From positions 1-58,728 of the forward strand of contig JANXVC010000186.1 of the NCBI GenBank assembly GCA_025351925.1: 58,728 nucleotides of DNA, written 5' to 3'. The notes beneath the pieces were generated by a model, which was given only the letters and a program-made list of their open reading frames with translations, ran no database searches and was not told the origin of the DNA. The position numbers were made by a program, and so were the translations under genes. Source of the DNA: Rhodospirillales bacterium. Its GTDB lineage: Bacteria; Pseudomonadota; Alphaproteobacteria; Acetobacterales; Acetobacteraceae. This document shows, piece after piece, positions 33,902 to 43,939 of this stretch (its first letter is position 1; every line of letters starts with the position of its first letter).

Positions 33902-36154
33902 TCAGCCCAGCAAATCCTCAATCAGGATGGGCGTCTTGCGCACGCGGATGCCCGTGGCGTGATAGACCGCGTTGGCGATCGCGGCCGGCATGCCGACGAT
34001 GCCGATCTCACCGACCGCCTTGGCGCCGATCGCGTTCACCACCGTGTCCGTCTCATCCACGATCTCCGCCGTGACCTCGCCGATGTCGGCACACGAAGAA
34101 ATGTGGTAGCCCGCGAGATCCTGGTTGGCGAAGCGCGCGCGGGGATGGTCCACCTGGCTTTGCTCCAGCAAGGCAAAGCTCGCACCCCAGACCATGCCGC
34201 CGGCCAGGTTGCTGCGCGCCGTCCGCGGATTGATGATCCGGCCGCAGGCGAAGGCACCCACCATACGGGACACGCGGATCGTGCGCAGCAGCGGATCGAC
34301 CCGAACCTCGGCGAACTGCGCGCCGAACGAGTAGATGGCGTGGGTCTTAGTGACCGGGCCTTCTAGGGCGAAACCACCCAGCAGGCTGGCCTGCATCTTC
34401 TCGGCGTCCATCAAATCCGGCTTCCATTCGGCGCTGGCATCCAGCGATCCGGCCGGCGACGCCTTCAGGATGTCGGCCAGGCTGTGCGCCGTGCCGTCGG
34501 CGCCGACGACATGGCCGCTGGCGAACTGCAGCGTGGCCGGATCGCGCCCGGCAAACGGGCCCTTCGCCGCCGTTGCGACCAAAAGCAGCTTCTCGCGCAG
34601 TGCCATGGCCGCCATGTGGACCGCAGACCCCGCCGACCCGGTCGTAACCGAGCCGCCGGACATCGGGCCAGATGGAAGATCACTGTCGCCCAGCTCCACC
34701 CGCACATGCTCATCCGCGATGCCCAGCACGTCGGCCGCGACCTGGCCCAGCACGGTGTAGGCGCCGGTGCCGACGTCATGCGCCGAGGTGCGCACCCGCA
34801 GCAGCCCGTCCGCCGACAGCGCGACGTGGGCGGCAGCCGGCACCATCGCCGACGGATAGGTGGCGGTGGCGCAGCCATAGCCGATTAGCACGCCGTCATC
34901 AGTCTGCATCGAGCCGACGCCAGGCGTGCGCTTGTCCCAGCCGAACAGCTCGGCACCGCGGCGGTAGCACTGCACGAGCGAGCGGCTGCTCCAGGGCAGG
35001 CCCTTCACCGGATCGACCTTCGGCTCGTTCTTAATCCGCAGCTCGATCGGGTCCATACCGAGCGCGACCGCAAGCTCGTCCACGGCGCTCTCAAAGGCGA
35101 AGAACGAAGAGGCTTCGGCCGGCGCGCGCTGGAAGCCCGGGGTGTTCACGTCGGTCGCGATAGTCGATTCGGACGTCTTGATGTTCGCGATGTCATACAT
35201 CCGCGAGGTGACATTGGTGCCGGGGAAGGCGATGTGATCGACCTCCGCGGTCTGCCCCACCGCCTCGTGGACCATCGCCACCATCGTACCGTCGCGCTCG
35301 GCCCCGAATGCAATGCGGTTGCGGGTGGCGGGTCGGAACGAGCCGACGGTGAACATCGCGTCGCGCGGCACCACGAGCTTCACCGGCCGGCCGAGCCGCC
35401 GCGCCGCCGCGGCAACCAGCACGGTGTGCGGCAGCAGCGTCGCCTTGCAGCCGAACGCGCCGCCGATGTAGGGGGAGACGACATGCACCTCCTCGGCCGC
35501 GATGCCGAAGATGGTCGCCAATGCGGCGCGCTGGCCCATGACCCACTGGCTCGGCGAGTGCACCGTCAGCTTGCCGTCGTTCCAGCTCGCGGTGGTCGCA
35601 TACAGCTCCATCGGGTTGTGGTGCTGCGCCGGGGTCGAATACTCCTGATCGACGCGCACGGGAGCCTTGGCCATCGCCGCGTCCGCATCGCCGACCGTGA
35701 TCTCTGGCTTCTCTACGGTGTTCTTCGTCCGGCCAGGATCATCAATCGAGGCGAACCCGTGCTGGGCGGCGTATTCGAGATTGAGCACCCGCGCCGCCTG
35801 CTCCGCCGCCTCCGTCGTGTCGGCCACCACGAGGCCGACGATCTGCCCGGAGTAGTGCACCTCGTCCGAGGTCAGCGGCATGAACGAGGACTGCATATGC
35901 CCACCCTTCATGATGAAGGTCTCGGCGCCGAGGTCCTGGTTCATGTCGCGGTGGGTAAGCACGAGCTGCACGCCGGGCACGGCCTCGGCGGCGGCGGTGT
36001 CCACGCGGGTGATGCGGCCGCGCGCCACGGAACTCAGCTTCAGCGCGGCGTAGGCAGTGCCGGTGTGGCCGAAGTCCGCGGCGTACTGCGCGGCGCCGGT
36101 AGCCTTGGCCATGGCGTCGCGACGGGGAATGGGGGTGCCGATGCTGCCGTCCAT
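33902..36154 (-). CDS. xanthine dehydrogenase-family molybdopterin-binding subunit (PaoC-like)
   Basis: 750 residues, the large catalytic subunit of a molybdenum hydroxylase. The start GTPIPRRDAMAKATGAAQYA, the substrate channel SPYIGGAFGCKATLLPHTVL, GYGCATATYPS, DVGTGAYTVLGQVAADVLGI and the C-terminal AIGAKAVGEIGIVGMPAA with the catalytic Glu are typical. The set resembles the aldehyde oxidoreductase PaoABC, but the true substrate is unknown. It follows the FAD subunit with 2 bases between; no PaoD/XdhC maturation factor is adjacent. Confidence 0.94.
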   Translation of the reverse strand: MDGSIGTPIPRRDAMAKATGAAQYAADFGHTGTAYAALKLSSVARGRITRVDTAAAEAVPGVQLVLTHRDMNQDLGAETFIMKGGHMQSSFMPLTSDEVHYSGQIVGLVVADTTEAAEQAARVLNLEYAAQHGFASIDDPGRTKNTVEKPEITVGDADAAMAKAPVRVDQEYSTPAQHHNPMELYATTASWNDGKLTVHSPSQWVMGQRAALATIFGIAAEEVHVVSPYIGGAFGCKATLLPHTVLVAAAARRLGRPVKLVVPRDAMFTVGSFRPATRNRIAFGAERDGTMVAMVHEAVGQTAEVDHIAFPGTNVTSRMYDIANIKTSESTIATDVNTPGFQRAPAEASSFFAFESAVDELAVALGMDPIELRIKNEPKVDPVKGLPWSSRSLVQCYRRGAELFGWDKRTPGVGSMQTDDGVLIGYGCATATYPSAMVPAAAHVALSADGLLRVRTSAHDVGTGAYTVLGQVAADVLGIADEHVRVELGDSDLPSGPMSGGSVTTGSAGSAVHMAAMALREKLLLVATAAKGPFAGRDPATLQFASGHVVGADGTAHSLADILKASPAGSLDASAEWKPDLMDAEKMQASLLGGFALEGPVTKTHAIYSFGAQFAEVRVDPLLRTIRVSRMVGAFACGRIINPRTARSNLAGGMVWGASFALLEQSQVDHPRARFANQDLAGYHISSCADIGEVTAEIVDETDTVVNAIGAKAVGEIGIVGMPAAIANAVYHATGIRVRKTPILIEDLLG

Positions 36155-36156
36155 AA

Positions 36157-37140
36157 TCAGATCCTCTTGCTGGCGACCAGGGCCGCGCGCGCGACGGCGC
36201 GGGCACCCAGCTCGATCTTGAAGCCGTTCTCGGCCAGGGGTCTCGCATCCGCAAAGCCGGCATGGCCAGCCGCGAGCGCGGTCTGTTCATTCAGGGTGAC
36301 GCCGGTGAGCGCTGCCTCCGCCGCATGCGAGCGCCACGGCTTGGTGGCGACGCCGCCCAGCGACACGCGGGCGCTCTGCACCACATCCCCCTGCATCTCC
36401 AGAGCCACGGTGGCGGAAACCACGGCGTAGGCGTAGCTCTGCCTGTCGCGCACCTTAAGGTAGGTGGAGCAGCGCCCGGCCGGGGTCGCCTGCACCAGGA
36501 TAGCGGTGATAATCTCGCCCCGGCGCAGCGTGGTCTCGACCGCCGGATCATCCCCGTAAGCGACGTGCAGCTCGGCAAACGGGATCGTGCGGGTGCCACT
36601 GGCAGAGCTGACCTCGACCGAGGTGTCGAACGCAGCGAGCGCGTTGCCCCAGTCGCCGGGGTAGGTGGCGATGCACTTTTCGGAGGTGGCGAACAGCGCC
36701 ATGTCGCGGGTGATGCCGTCCAGCGCGCTGCAGCCACTGCCGGGCACGCGCTTGTTGCAGGCGGACACGCCGTCGCGGAAATACACGCACCGGGTCCGCT
36801 GCAGCATATTGCCGCCGACCGTCGCCGCATTGCGGAGTTGCTGCGAGGCGGCGAGCTGCAGACTCTCGGCCAAAGCGGGATAGGCGCTCAGCAGGGTGGC
36901 GTCTTCGGCAACGTCGGCCATGCGGGCCAGGGCACCGAAGCGCAGCACCGGGCCGGAGGTGTCGAACGCCGCAAGCTCGTTAAGGTGGCCGATATCGACG
37001 ATGCTGGACGGGGCGGTGAGGTCGCCGCGCATCAGGTCAACCATGGTGGTACCGCCCGCCAGCAGCGCGGCCCCCGGCTGCTGCGCCAAGGTGAAGGCCT
37101 CGGTGAGCGAGGCCGGGCGGGCATAGGTGAATGGCTGCAT
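36157..37140 (-). CDS. FAD-binding subunit of molybdenum hydroxylase, with 4Fe-4S cysteines (PaoB-like)
   Basis: 327 residues. FAD-binding motifs are AALLAGGTTMVDLMRG and QLRNAATVGGNMLQRTRC. Four cysteines, C118, C128, C137 and C156, sit in an insertion (RTRCVYFRDGVSACN ... GSGCSALDG ... SEKCIATYPGDW) that in PaoB-type subunits holds an extra 4Fe-4S cluster. It passes electrons between the molybdenum centre, 2Fe-2S clusters and FAD. ATG 37140 is one base after the upstream stop, so translation is probably coupled. Confidence 0.93.
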   Translation of the reverse strand: MQPFTYARPASLTEAFTLAQQPGAALLAGGTTMVDLMRGDLTAPSSIVDIGHLNELAAFDTSGPVLRFGALARMADVAEDATLLSAYPALAESLQLAASQQLRNAATVGGNMLQRTRCVYFRDGVSACNKRVPGSGCSALDGITRDMALFATSEKCIATYPGDWGNALAAFDTSVEVSSASGTRTIPFAELHVAYGDDPAVETTLRRGEIITAILVQATPAGRCSTYLKVRDRQSYAYAVVSATVALEMQGDVVQSARVSLGGVATKPWRSHAAEAALTGVTLNEQTALAAGHAGFADARPLAENGFKIELGARAVARAALVASKRI

Positions 37141-37141
37141 G

Positions 37142-37639
<498 letters not shown>

Positions 37640-37791
37640 TTTTGATCCCTTGGCTGTGTCGGGAGCGCTGGACGGTTGGCCCAGCGCTATGGGACGGAGG
37701 TGGGAGGCTGCTTAAATGACGGCCGCAATGCGGCAGCATCGAGGGAAGGGTGTATCGCGAGATCGGAACACCCTTGCTCAAAAGAAAGACC

Positions 37792-39447
37792 TCATCCAGT
37801 CGGTGGGCGATGCATGGCGTAGTCGAACCGGCGTTCCAATGCCCGGCCGATAGCGAGCGCCGGCGCCTCGTCGAACACGCCGCTCCAGACGCAGATCGTG
37901 TGCGGTACGTCGTGCTGCAACCCTGACTCTGCCTCCCCGAGATCAAGCCTTGCGCGAGCGAGCGACATCGTTCCGCGTGTGGGGGCCTGCTGCAGGCCGG
38001 TCGGCAGGCACAGGCAGGGGTGCCCGGTGAAGTTGGTGATCACCAGCATCGGGCCGGTCAGGCTGGGGCCGATGACGGCGTCCACGTCGCGGAACATCTC
38101 AGCCGTCACCTGCATAACCATTCGACGGAACCGGTCGAGCTGCACGTGGTCCACCGCAGAGAGGAAACGCGCCTTGCGGAACGCGTTCGGCCATGCCTCC
38201 TTCGACTGCCAGGTCAGGACGTCGTCGCGACCTGTTAGTGTCAGGTGCTCGAACGAGGCGGCCGCCTCGGCGAACAGCACGCTCATCAGCGCGTCGTACG
38301 GCAGGTCGGGCCGGGTCAGCGGGACCAGCGTCACGCCGAGTTCACCCGCCGCCTGCAGCGCCGCCCGGTCCATCGCGTGGCCGTCGGCGAAGTCTGCCTC
38401 GACGTAGCCCAGCCGCAGCCCGGCGACCCCGCGCGCGCTGTCCCAGCCGAACGGCGCATCGATCTGGAAGGGATCGAGCGGGTCGGCGCCGCAGATGCTG
38501 TCCAGCACCAGCGCGGTGTCCTCGACCGTGCGGCAGATCGCGCCGATCTTGTCGAGCGACGGGCACAGCGCCATCGCCCCGCGGCGTGACACGCGGCCGA
38601 AAGTCGGACGCAGCCCGACGGTGCCGCACCGCGTGGACGGGGCGACGATCGACCCCAGCGTCTCGGTGCCGATCGAGAATCCGACCAGCCCGGCCGCCGT
38701 CGCCGAAGCGGAGCCGGCGCTCGATCCGCTCGAGCCCTCCTCGGTGTTCCAGGGATTGCGCGTGCGCCCGCCATACCAGAGGTCGCCGTACGCCAGGGCG
38801 CCCACCGTCGTCTTGCCGAGCAGGACCGCGCCGGCCTGGTGCAGCAGCGTGGTGATGTGGGCGTCGTCCGTGGGCACCTGGCCGCGATACGGCTCCGCAC
38901 CCCACGCGGTCTCAACGCCTGCCGTGTCGATGATGTCCTTCATTCCATAAGGGATGCCGTGCAGCGGGCCGAGCCACCTGCCGGCCAGCAGCATCTGGTC
39001 CAGCTCCGCCGCGCGCGCCTGGGCGGCGGCGGACGTGACTACGGAGAAGCACTCGAGCCTTGGGCCGATCGAGGCGATGCGGGCGAGATAGATGTCGGTG
39101 AGACGCGCGGCGGTCAGTTGACCACGACGGATCCAGGCGCCCTGATGGGTAACGGGCGCATAGGCGATCGCGACGTCGTCGTCCGGGAGCGCCGGAGCAT
39201 CGTCGGACAGGCGCAGCTCGCCCGGCGGCGGCATGACGAAGCCGGGCAGCCGCGGGTCGAAGCGGGTGGCGGGCGCCAGTGCGGCGGGCAGCGATATTGC
39301 GCGCCGACGCAAGGCGAGCTGGGTCTGTGCCAGCAGGTTGTCCGCCATCAGCTCGCGTTCCGCATCGGTGTAGCTGACGCCCAACAGGCTTTCGGCGGCC
39401 ATGATGGCCGCTGATGAGGGCACCGCCGTCGCATCAAACTCCACCAT
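37792..39447 (-). CDS. amidase-signature family hydrolase
   Basis: About 551 residues. The amidase core is complete: the general-base Lys in GIPYGMKDIIDTAG, the cis-Ser in GSSGSSAGSASATAAGL and the nucleophile in IGTETLGSIVAPSTRCG. This gives the Ser-cisSer-Lys triad. The N-terminal 130 residues (DPRLPGFVMPP) are longer than in GatA. It hydrolyses an amide; the substrate is unknown. ATG 39447 was chosen for its conserved-looking start; ATG 39402 (MAAESLLGV) is possible. It diverges from the S9 peptidase gene. Confidence 0.9.
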   Translation of the reverse strand: MVEFDATAVPSSAAIMAAESLLGVSYTDAERELMADNLLAQTQLALRRRAISLPAALAPATRFDPRLPGFVMPPPGELRLSDDAPALPDDDVAIAYAPVTHQGAWIRRGQLTAARLTDIYLARIASIGPRLECFSVVTSAAAQARAAELDQMLLAGRWLGPLHGIPYGMKDIIDTAGVETAWGAEPYRGQVPTDDAHITTLLHQAGAVLLGKTTVGALAYGDLWYGGRTRNPWNTEEGSSGSSAGSASATAAGLVGFSIGTETLGSIVAPSTRCGTVGLRPTFGRVSRRGAMALCPSLDKIGAICRTVEDTALVLDSICGADPLDPFQIDAPFGWDSARGVAGLRLGYVEADFADGHAMDRAALQAAGELGVTLVPLTRPDLPYDALMSVLFAEAAASFEHLTLTGRDDVLTWQSKEAWPNAFRKARFLSAVDHVQLDRFRRMVMQVTAEMFRDVDAVIGPSLTGPMLVITNFTGHPCLCLPTGLQQAPTRGTMSLARARLDLGEAESGLQHDVPHTICVWSGVFDEAPALAIGRALERRFDYAMHRPPTG

Positions 39448-39536
39448 CAAGCACCACACCCCTGATTGCCGCGTTGATCGGACGGTATAATAGTGCCGTC
39501 CCGTCTTGGCAGTCACAAGCTTGGAGCTCCTTCCGC

Positions 39537-41312
39537 ATGATTGATCCGTCCGCCTGGACAGCCATCGGCGGCGCGTCCTCTCCTAGTTTTTCCATAGACG
39601 GCGAGACCATTTTCCACCTGCGCGGCGCAGGCCTCATGCAGGTCTGGTCGATGCGCCGGGACGGCAGCTCCGCACGCCCGCTGGCGAGCCAGGACGAATG
39701 CGCCGTCAAGCTCCGCCGCGCGCCCAATAGTGACCAGCTTTTGTGGGGCATCGACGCAGGCGGCGACGAGCGTCAGCAGATTTGGCTGCTCGATCCCGCC
39801 GGCACGCCCCGCGCGCTGACCGCTGAACCCGCAGCCAGCCACGAGGCCGGCGCATTCTCACCGGACGGCGGGAGCATCGCATTCGCCGCCAACGACCGTG
39901 ACGCGGCGTGCTTCGACATCGTCATCGTGGATCTCGCCACCGGCGACCGTAGGCGCGTTCTTGAGGGTGCGGGCGGGCGCTCGGTCACCAACTGGACCGG
40001 CATCCGCCTGGTCGTCATCGAGGACCGCAGCAGCAGCGACCAGGCGCTCTGGACCATCGATGCCGAGACCGGCGCCGTGCACGAGGTGCCCCGCCCCGGC
40101 CTTGCCCGCTACGCTTCCGCCCGGTTTGCCAAGGATGGCGCGCATCTCCTGGCGCTCTCGGACCAGGGCGGCGCGGACTTCATGCGCCTCTGCCGAATTG
40201 AGCCCGCGAGCGGCGATCTGCAGCCGGTATTCGAGCCCGCCGGGCGCGACGTCGAGGCTTGGGCGCTGTCTCCGGACGAATCGCTGCTCGCCACCGTCGA
40301 GAACGACCGCGGCTACGGCGTGCTGCGTGTCGGCGCCATGGGCGGCGAACGGGACGTCGTCGCCGACGTGCCGCATGGCGTCGCCGGTGATCTCGCCTGG
40401 TCGCCCGACAGCCGGACACTGGCCTTTGCCGCCGAAGGGCCGACCGCGCCGCCGGGCCTATATCTGTGGGATGGTGGCGTCACCCGGCCCATCTGGCGGC
40501 CGGACCCGCAGGCGGAGGCTGGGATCGACGCAGCGCAGCTCATCGGGTTCACGCTCGTGTCATGGCCGGGCCTGGACGGCCAGAAGGTGCCCGGCTCGCT
40601 CGCCATGCCGCGCGGTGAGGCGCCGGCGCGCGGGTTCCCCTCCGTCGTCTCGGTGCATGGCGGACCGGCCGCGCAGAGCCGTGCCAAGTTCCGACCCGAC
40701 ATGCAGATGCTGCTGTCCCAGGGCTTCGCTGTCCTCATGCCGAACGTGCGCGGCAGCACCGGGTATGGCCGGGCCTGGATGGAGAGCGACGACTTCGAGA
40801 AGCGCCAGGTCGCCATCGACGACCTCGTCGCAGCCCGGCACTGGCTGGCTGAACAACCGGGCATCAACCCCTCGCGCATCGGCATCATGGGCCAGTCCTA
40901 TGGCGGCTGGATGGTCCTCGCCGCCATCACCCGGCACTCCGAGCTATGGCGCGCGGCGGTGGACTACTACGGGATCGCCGACTGGTTCACCCTGCTGCGC
41001 GACACCGGACCCTGGCGCCGCCAACATCGCGCGCTTGAGTACGGGGTGCCCGGCCGGCACGATGCCGTATTGCGGGAGTTTTCGCCAATCCACGGCGTCG
41101 CCGCCATCTCCGCGCCGCTGCTCGTTGCCCATGGCGACCGTGACCCGCGCGTGCCGATGAACGAGAGCGAGCAGTTTGTAGCCGCGATGGAGCGGCACCA
41201 GAAGCGCGTCAGCTATGAGCGCTTCACCTACGCCGGGCACGGCTTCATCCGCCCAGACCACCAGCAACGGATCTACGCCGCTGTCGCGGAGCACTTTTTG
41301 CAGCATTTATAG
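39537..41312 (+). CDS. S9-family (prolyl oligopeptidase-like) serine peptidase
   Basis: 591 residues. The N-terminal half is a beta-propeller (SFSIDGETIF, AFSPDGGSIAFAAND, AWSPDSRTLAFAA). The C-terminal alpha/beta hydrolase has VSVHGGPAAQS, nucleophile Ser454 in GIMGQSYGGWMVL, the Asp in AHGDRDPRVP and the His in YAGHGFIRP. No signal peptide is seen, so it should be a cytosolic oligopeptidase or acylaminoacyl-peptidase. GGAG lies 11 bases before ATG 39537. Confidence 0.93.
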   Translation: MIDPSAWTAIGGASSPSFSIDGETIFHLRGAGLMQVWSMRRDGSSARPLASQDECAVKLRRAPNSDQLLWGIDAGGDERQQIWLLDPAGTPRALTAEPAASHEAGAFSPDGGSIAFAANDRDAACFDIVIVDLATGDRRRVLEGAGGRSVTNWTGIRLVVIEDRSSSDQALWTIDAETGAVHEVPRPGLARYASARFAKDGAHLLALSDQGGADFMRLCRIEPASGDLQPVFEPAGRDVEAWALSPDESLLATVENDRGYGVLRVGAMGGERDVVADVPHGVAGDLAWSPDSRTLAFAAEGPTAPPGLYLWDGGVTRPIWRPDPQAEAGIDAAQLIGFTLVSWPGLDGQKVPGSLAMPRGEAPARGFPSVVSVHGGPAAQSRAKFRPDMQMLLSQGFAVLMPNVRGSTGYGRAWMESDDFEKRQVAIDDLVAARHWLAEQPGINPSRIGIMGQSYGGWMVLAAITRHSELWRAAVDYYGIADWFTLLRDTGPWRRQHRALEYGVPGRHDAVLREFSPIHGVAAISAPLLVAHGDRDPRVPMNESEQFVAAMERHQKRVSYERFTYAGHGFIRPDHQQRIYAAVAEHFLQHL

Positions 41313-41334
41313 CCGAGCCTTGCCGCCGGAGAAC

Positions 41335-41742
41335 CATTGCGATCTCCGCCGTCTGTGACCGCAGCTGCAAGCCGAACGGGTTGCGCTGCCCCCAGCGGTT
41401 GATGGATGTCGTGCAGTCGATGGCGCGCACCGGCTGTCCGTCGTGAAAGCGCAAGCCGTCCCGCAGCGTGAACTCCCAGGTTAGGCGGTCATCCGAGACC
41501 GTATGGCCGGCGCACATCTGCGGCTGCGGCGCCAGCGCGTTGTCGATGCTGTAGAGCGTGTCCCAGACCATGTAGCCGTGGTTGATGGCGACGGTGGCCG
41601 TGGTCCAGACCGGATCGGGATTGGCGAGATCAGCCTGTGGAACGAAGCGCAGAGTGCGGACGGGCTGCGCGATGGACGGGCGCGAGAGGGCGGATGCCAG
41701 GCTGCTGCCCGAGGCGCCGGCCAGTAACGTCCTACGATACAT
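41335..41742 (-). pseudogene. truncated family 5 solute-binding protein (paralogue of the broken gene at 14063)
   Basis: About 135 codons from ATG 41742. It reads a Tat-like signal (MYRRTLLAGASG), then RTLRFVPQADLANPDPVWTT, INHGYMVWDTLYSIDNALAP and EFTLRDGLRFHDGQPVRAID, which match the N-terminal quarter of DppA-like proteins and the pseudogene at 14063. Similarity ends near 41335 (QTAEIAM) and the frame continues antisense into the S9 peptidase end. Some three quarters of the protein is missing, so it cannot bind substrate. No insertion sequence is seen at the break. Confidence 0.8.
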
Positions 41743-41970
41743 CTTGGTCCCCTTCTCGACAGAGCGGCCAGCATGGCACAGCAAACCGGCTGACCGGGTC
41801 CGCATTGCGGCCGGTGCATACTCAACTCACTGCAATGGGACCTTTGTAACCCTGATGTGACAACCAGCGGCTGCATCCCCGCGGCAAGGTTGTGGACAGC
41901 GCAGGACGTTGAACCTTGCCGGGTAAAAAGCCGGCCGTGGTCCGCCTTGTCCAACCTTGGGGAGACGACG

Positions 41971-42360
41971 TTGAAGCACCGCCGGCCCGAAACCTGCCTG
42001 CTGCGACGAGTGAAACAACCTCGGGCACCGGGCACCAATCACCTCGCCTTGGTTGCAATGCTGCTGTTCGCCGGTCGGGCCTATGCGGCGCCACCGCCCG
42101 ATGCCGACCCGGCGCTCGCACCGTGGTTTCGCGGCCTGCAGGCACCCGATACCGGCCAGTCCTGCTGCTCAATCACCGATTGCCGCCCGACAGAGGCCCG
42201 GACTCGGGACAATCACTACGAGGTCCTGATCGGCGACCGATGGCTGACCGTACCGTCCGAAAAGGTCCTGAGCCGCACCGACAACCCCACTGGCCGCGCT
42301 GTCGTCTGCTGGACGCCGACGCTCGGGATCATGTGTTTCGTGCACGGACCGGAGGGCTGA
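41971..42360 (+). CDS. small exported protein of unknown function
   Basis: About 129 residues. A hydrophobic stretch (NHLALVAMLLFAGRAYAAPP) is a probable signal peptide. The mature part has SCCSITDCRPTEAR, a CC...C cluster, then DRWLTVPSEKVL and VVCWTPTLGIMCFV. Proteins with this Cys pattern occur widely in Alphaproteobacteria without assigned function. TTG 41971 follows GGGGAG by 7 bases; a later ATG at 42060 is an alternative. It lies just before the copper-related block. Confidence 0.65.
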   Translation: MKHRRPETCLLRRVKQPRAPGTNHLALVAMLLFAGRAYAAPPPDADPALAPWFRGLQAPDTGQSCCSITDCRPTEARTRDNHYEVLIGDRWLTVPSEKVLSRTDNPTGRAVVCWTPTLGIMCFVHGPEG

Positions 42361-42462
42361 TGGTGAGCCTGGAGCGGGCGGCGACCGCGCTGTCCTAAGC
42401 TTTGCAATTGCTGTGTCGATCAGCTTCACAGTACACTGGAACGTGCTATCGTTGCAATATTG

Positions 42463-42864
42463 ATGGAATCGAAAGCTCCTGCCGGCCCGCGCTGCTCCAT
42501 ACTCGGCCCACTCGCGGCCGTGCTGGCACTGCTCGGTCAGATTGCTTTCGGCTCGATCTTGCCCAACCCGGCAGTGCTCCCGGACACGGTCCTTTTTGCC
42601 GACGTGCCGATCTGCCACGCGGGAGCGCCTGACAACCCAAATAACGGGGCACCCGCGGGGCACGCGCAGCACGGGACGCAATGTGCGCTCTGCCCGGCCT
42701 GCCATGCGCTCACGGCGGACGTGTTCCTGCCCACGCCGCCAGCGCACACGCTGGCGCCGTCCATGGCGCTCGCCGCCCGGCAGACCTGGCCGCCGCCCGC
42801 CCGGGCGCCACCCCTCGCCGTTTTCGCCGCCGCCTATCCTACTGGACCACCGAACCTGGCCTGA
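42463..42864 (+). CDS. DUF2946-like Cys/His-containing protein of a copper-related block
   Basis: 133 residues. After a hydrophobic N-terminus (ILGPLAAVLALLGQIAFGSI) comes ADVPICHAG and then HGTQCALCPACHALT, which is the metal-binding-looking signature of DUF2946 proteins. The family is often next to copper-handling genes, as here with copC and copD. The remainder is Pro/Ala-rich. Its exact role is unknown; copper binding is an inference from the Cys-x2-Cys-x2-Cys-His cluster and the neighbours. Confidence 0.65.
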   Translation: MESKAPAGPRCSILGPLAAVLALLGQIAFGSILPNPAVLPDTVLFADVPICHAGAPDNPNNGAPAGHAQHGTQCALCPACHALTADVFLPTPPAHTLAPSMALAARQTWPPPARAPPLAVFAAAYPTGPPNLA

Positions 42865-42935
42865 CCGGAGCTTTCCCTGCGGCGCTGCACATTGCGCGGC
42901 TGCCCCTTCCGTTCCGAATGCCAGGAGCACATTCC

Positions 42936-43925
42936 ATGATGCGCACGACAATTGCCGTAGCAACGGCCGTTTGCCTATCCGTCCTGCCCAGCGGGCCGGC
43001 GGCCCACGCGCACGCCATCGCCGGCGCCCGCGTCTTCCCTGTCACCCTGACCCTCGACGACCCCGGCGTCGCCGACGAGGCGTCGATCCCGACCTTCAGC
43101 TTCCAGCAGCAGCCGAACGATGCGGACACCGGACGCGGATATCAGTACAATCTGGCCGCCGAGTTCAACAAGCGCATCACCGAGCACCTGGGCATCGGCG
43201 TCACCGGCGGCTACACGGTCCGCACGGCGCAGTTCGGCAAGACGCAAACGGGATTCCAGAATCTCAACGTCACCCTGAAATACCAGGCCTGGGTCAACGC
43301 CCCGCACGAGGCCATCCTGTCTCTCGGCGTCATCCGGGAACTCGCCCGCACCGGCACCGCCCATATCGGCGTTGATCAGTTCGGCAGCACGACGCCTACG
43401 GCCTACTTCGGCAAGGGCTTCGGCGACCTGCCTGTCCCGGCGCTCCGCCCATTCGCGATCACCGGCACGGTCGGCTACACGATTGCCGACAAGAAGCTGA
43501 AGGCGATTGGTGGCGGCCCGTCAGACCTGGGCGCCAACGGCACAGGCGGCCTGACCGGGCTGGCGGCGCAGCAGTTCAACACCGGCTACGCCAACCGCTG
43601 GGTCGGCGGGCTGTCCCTGCAGTATAGCCTGCCCTACTTGCAGTCCCAGGTGCGCGACTTCGGGCTGCCCGGCTTCGTCAATCGCCTGACCCCACTGGTC
43701 GAGGTCGCCTACTCCTCGCCAGCGTCCAGCCCCAGCAATCTCGGCACCCAGGTCGTCGTCGCACCCGGCGTCATCTACGGCGGCGACAGTTTCCAGGTCG
43801 GTCTCGAAGCGCTGATCCCGGCCAATCGGGCTTCCGGCCGGTTCGTGGGGGTGATCACGCAGATGCACGTGTTCTTCGACGACCTATTCCCAAACAGCCT
43901 CGGCAAGCCGCTGTTCGGCTACTGA
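42936..43925 (+). CDS. exported beta-barrel-like protein in the copper block
   Basis: 329 residues with a signal peptide (TTIAVATAVCLSVLPSG, cleavage after AHA). The mature part starts HAIAGARVFPVTLTLDDPG and consists of amphipathic strands with aromatic ends (YQYNLAAEFNKRITEHLGIG, RWVGGLSLQYSLPYLQSQVR), ending VFFDDLFPNSLGKPLFGY. That pattern suggests an outer-membrane barrel, though there is no terminal Phe. CCAGGAG precedes ATG 42936. copC begins 14 bases downstream, so they are likely one transcript. Confidence 0.75.
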   Translation: MMRTTIAVATAVCLSVLPSGPAAHAHAIAGARVFPVTLTLDDPGVADEASIPTFSFQQQPNDADTGRGYQYNLAAEFNKRITEHLGIGVTGGYTVRTAQFGKTQTGFQNLNVTLKYQAWVNAPHEAILSLGVIRELARTGTAHIGVDQFGSTTPTAYFGKGFGDLPVPALRPFAITGTVGYTIADKKLKAIGGGPSDLGANGTGGLTGLAAQQFNTGYANRWVGGLSLQYSLPYLQSQVRDFGLPGFVNRLTPLVEVAYSSPASSPSNLGTQVVVAPGVIYGGDSFQVGLEALIPANRASGRFVGVITQMHVFFDDLFPNSLGKPLFGY

Positions 43926-43939
43926 TCTGGGAGAACACC

